The notes under the pieces: model-generated
Told to the model about the DNA's origin: nothing
Databases searched by the model: none
What the model saw: only the letters and a program-made list of their open reading frames with translations
Shown here: positions 62,531 through 64,000 of the stretch, one piece after another
How positions within the stretch are numbered: the first letter of the stretch is position 1
How the letters are laid out: every line of letters starts with the position of its first letter
Assembly: GCF_011303955.1 (NCBI RefSeq)
Contig: NZ_CP049886.1
Span: forward strand, 992,001-1,056,000
Source: Vagococcus coleopterorum
GTDB taxonomy: Bacteria > Bacillota > Bacilli > Lactobacillales > Vagococcaceae
DNA length: 64,000 nucleotides
Reading direction: 5' to 3'
Position numbers and translations under genes: made by a program

Positions 62531-64000
62531 ATGAAAAATATGATAAAAATTTGTGTTGTTATGATGTTTATTAATCCATTAATGGCCTCTATCGTCATTG
62601 CGGATACTATTGATGAAACAGTTGAAAAGGTAGGCGTAACTCAAAGTTTTGATAATGAATCCAGTGAATCGATGTTAGAAACAAAAGATGATAACTCAAA
62701 CGAGATTGGTTTGACTAGTTTTGCGAATGATTCTGAACAGCTTGCTAGTTCAGAAAGTATTACTGAAGATTCATTAATTGAAGAAATTCCAACAGAGTCA
62801 TTACCTGTTAAGGATGAACAAATTTCAGAGCAACTTGATATGGTAGAAGATTATCAAGAGATAGATTTAAGAGCCGTATTAAAAAATGGGAGTGTGTCAG
62901 CCTGGTCGCTTCCATATGGCTATGAAGGGTATATAAACTTAGGATTAGCAAAAGATAATATGGTAGTTGGTTCACAACGTATTATCAAGCGTCAAGCCAC
63001 AACAAGTAATGGCATCTATTACGAAGTAAAAGAAGGGTTATGGATTCATAAAAATGCCTTCAAATCAATGGACGAAGAAATGTATCAAGATATTAATATA
63101 AAAGCCACATTAAAAAATGGCAACATGTCAGCTTTTAGTTTGCCATATAATTATTATGGTTATAGAAACTTAGGAGTAGCGAAAGATAATATGGCGGTCG
63201 GGTCACAACGTATTATCAAGCGTCAAGCCACAACAAGTAATGGCATCTATTACGAAGTAAAAGAAGGGTTATGGATTCATAAAAATGCCTTCAAATCAAT
63301 GGACGAAGAAATGTATCAAGATATTAATATAAAAGCCACATTAAAAAATGGCAACATGTCAGCTTTTAGTTTGCCATATAATTATTATGGTTATAGAAAC
63401 TTAGGAGTAGCGAAAGATAATATGGCGGTCGGGTCACAACGTATTATCAAGCGTCAAGCCACAACAAGTAATGGCATCTATTACGAAGTAAAAGAAGGGT
63501 TATGGATCCACAAAAATGCTTTCAAATCAATGGATAAAGAGAGCTATCAAACCGTTAACATCAAGACAACACTAAAAAATGGCAACATGTCAGCTTTTAG
63601 TTTGCCATATAATTATTATGGTTATAGAAACTTAGGAGTAGCGAAAGATAATATGGCGGTCGGGTCACAACGTATTATCAAGCGTCAAGCCACAACAAGT
63701 AATGGCATCTATTACGAAGTAAAAGAAGGGTTATGGATCCACAAAAATGCTTTCAAATCAATGGATAAAGAGAGCTATCAAACCGTTAACATCAAGACAA
63801 CACTAAAAAATGGCAACATGTCAGCTTTTAGTTTGCCATATAATTATTATGGTTATAGAAACTTAGGAGTAGCGAAAGATAATATGGCGGTCGGGTCGCA
63901 ACGTATTATCAAGCGTCAAGCCACAACAAGTAATGGCATCTATTACGAAGTAAAAGAAGGGTTATGGATCCACAAAAATGCCTTCAAATCAATGGATAAA
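62531..64000 (+). CDS. Secreted GW-like module protein, copy 2 (3' end outside window)
   Basis: Near-identical second copy of the gene at 57552. The 490 codons visible are open and cover the signal peptide, the acidic region (two residues shorter: EQLDMVEDY against EQLDLDMVEDY) and modules 1 to almost the end of module 5. The C-terminal serine hydrolase domain is presumed, not seen. GGAGGATATGTT is the ribosome site. It follows rplS and its terminator. Confidence 0.85.
   Translation, partial: MKNMIKICVVMMFINPLMASIVIADTIDETVEKVGVTQSFDNESSESMLETKDDNSNEIGLTSFANDSEQLASSESITEDSLIEEIPTESLPVKDEQISEQLDMVEDYQEIDLRAVLKNGSVSAWSLPYGYEGYINLGLAKDNMVVGSQRIIKRQATTSNGIYYEVKEGLWIHKNAFKSMDEEMYQDINIKATLKNGNMSAFSLPYNYYGYRNLGVAKDNMAVGSQRIIKRQATTSNGIYYEVKEGLWIHKNAFKSMDEEMYQDINIKATLKNGNMSAFSLPYNYYGYRNLGVAKDNMAVGSQRIIKRQATTSNGIYYEVKEGLWIHKNAFKSMDKESYQTVNIKTTLKNGNMSAFSLPYNYYGYRNLGVAKDNMAVGSQRIIKRQATTSNGIYYEVKEGLWIHKNAFKSMDKESYQTVNIKTTLKNGNMSAFSLPYNYYGYRNLGVAKDNMAVGSQRIIKRQATTSNGIYYEVKEGLWIHKNAFKSMDK
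62852..64000 (+). repeat. 231-bp tandem repeats inside copy 2
   Basis: Modules start at 62852, 63083, 63314, 63545 and 63776, in the same order and with the same variant bases as in copy 1. Confidence 0.92.

Larger units (their letters stand above)
62520..64000 (+). repeat. Long direct repeat, right copy (continues past the window)
   Basis: Starts at GAGGATATGT, 11 bases before the ATG, and follows the left copy to the window end with the same module order and the same silent variants in modules 2-5. Confidence 0.93.

Noticed and set aside
57541..64000. Duplicate region considered as a composite transposon
   Set aside because: The repeats encode a secreted protein, no transposase or terminal inverted repeats are visible, and the enclosed genes are core ribosomal genes.

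Overview
The window is about 64 kb of low-GC Firmicutes chromosome. It most resembles the Enterococcaceae (Vagococcus or Enterococcus-like). The evidence is a complete lower mevalonate operon, an EbsA-like protein, a CopY-type copper repressor, a lone ferrochelatase, strong AGGAGG ribosome binding sites, and Bacilli gene orders such as recU/pbp1A-ypsA-gpsB-rnpB-rlmL, dinG-ypmB-asnS, lspA-rluD-pyrR-pyrP and ylxM-ffh ... rpsP-khpA-rimM-trmD-rplS. The genus is an inference. I see no rRNA, tRNA, IS element, prophage or CRISPR array, and no gene-free stretch above 300 bases apart from the one occupied by rnpB.

Layout. 1-6.2 kb: the end of a glycerophosphodiester phosphodiesterase gene, the mevalonate operon (mvk-mvaD-mvaK2-fni, minus strand) and a cyclophilin lipoprotein. 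6.3-12.5 kb: DUF454 protein, obg, rnz, a LapA-like membrane protein, recJ and apt. 12.6-21.4 kb: a phosphate block, phoP-phoR then pstS-C-A-B-B-phoU behind a TTTACA-repeat promoter, followed without an obvious terminator by terC and a lipoprotein. 21.4-32.5 kb: acetate transporter, lysozyme-like protein, P-type ATPase, dnaD, nth, a class A PBP with an Asp-Lys repeat tail, recU, ypsA, gpsB, RNase P RNA and an rRNA methyltransferase. 32.5-45.6 kb: ferrochelatase, RNase H-like protein, EbsA-like protein, cold-shock protein, a HEPN-like/CBS protein, lspA, rluD, pyrR and pyrP (each behind a PyrR attenuator), an alpha carbonic anhydrase, a ClC channel, and a Fur-boxed iron-complex ABC transporter with an MFS permease. 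45.7-55.5 kb: dinG, ypmB-like, asnS, an alpha/beta hydrolase, a nitroreductase, YbjQ, and the copY-copZ-copA operon. 55.5-64 kb: a candidate small RNA, ylxM-ffh, then rpsP-khpA-rimM-trmD-rplS.

The most unusual feature is at the right end. Two almost identical copies of a secreted protein gene (signal peptide, GW-like 77-residue modules, and in the complete copy a class A beta-lactamase-fold serine hydrolase domain) flank the essential rpsP-rplS genes in direct orientation. The first copy is wedged between ffh and rpsP, which are usually adjacent; the second runs off the window. Inside each copy modules 2-5 are near-perfect 231-bp repeats, so both gene number and module number could change by homologous recombination.

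Regulation is readable in several places: PyrR binding loops with terminators, two cop boxes at copY, Fur boxes at hemH and at the iron transporter, a probable Pho box at pstS, an L19 leader before rplS, and many intrinsic terminators that separate the operons.
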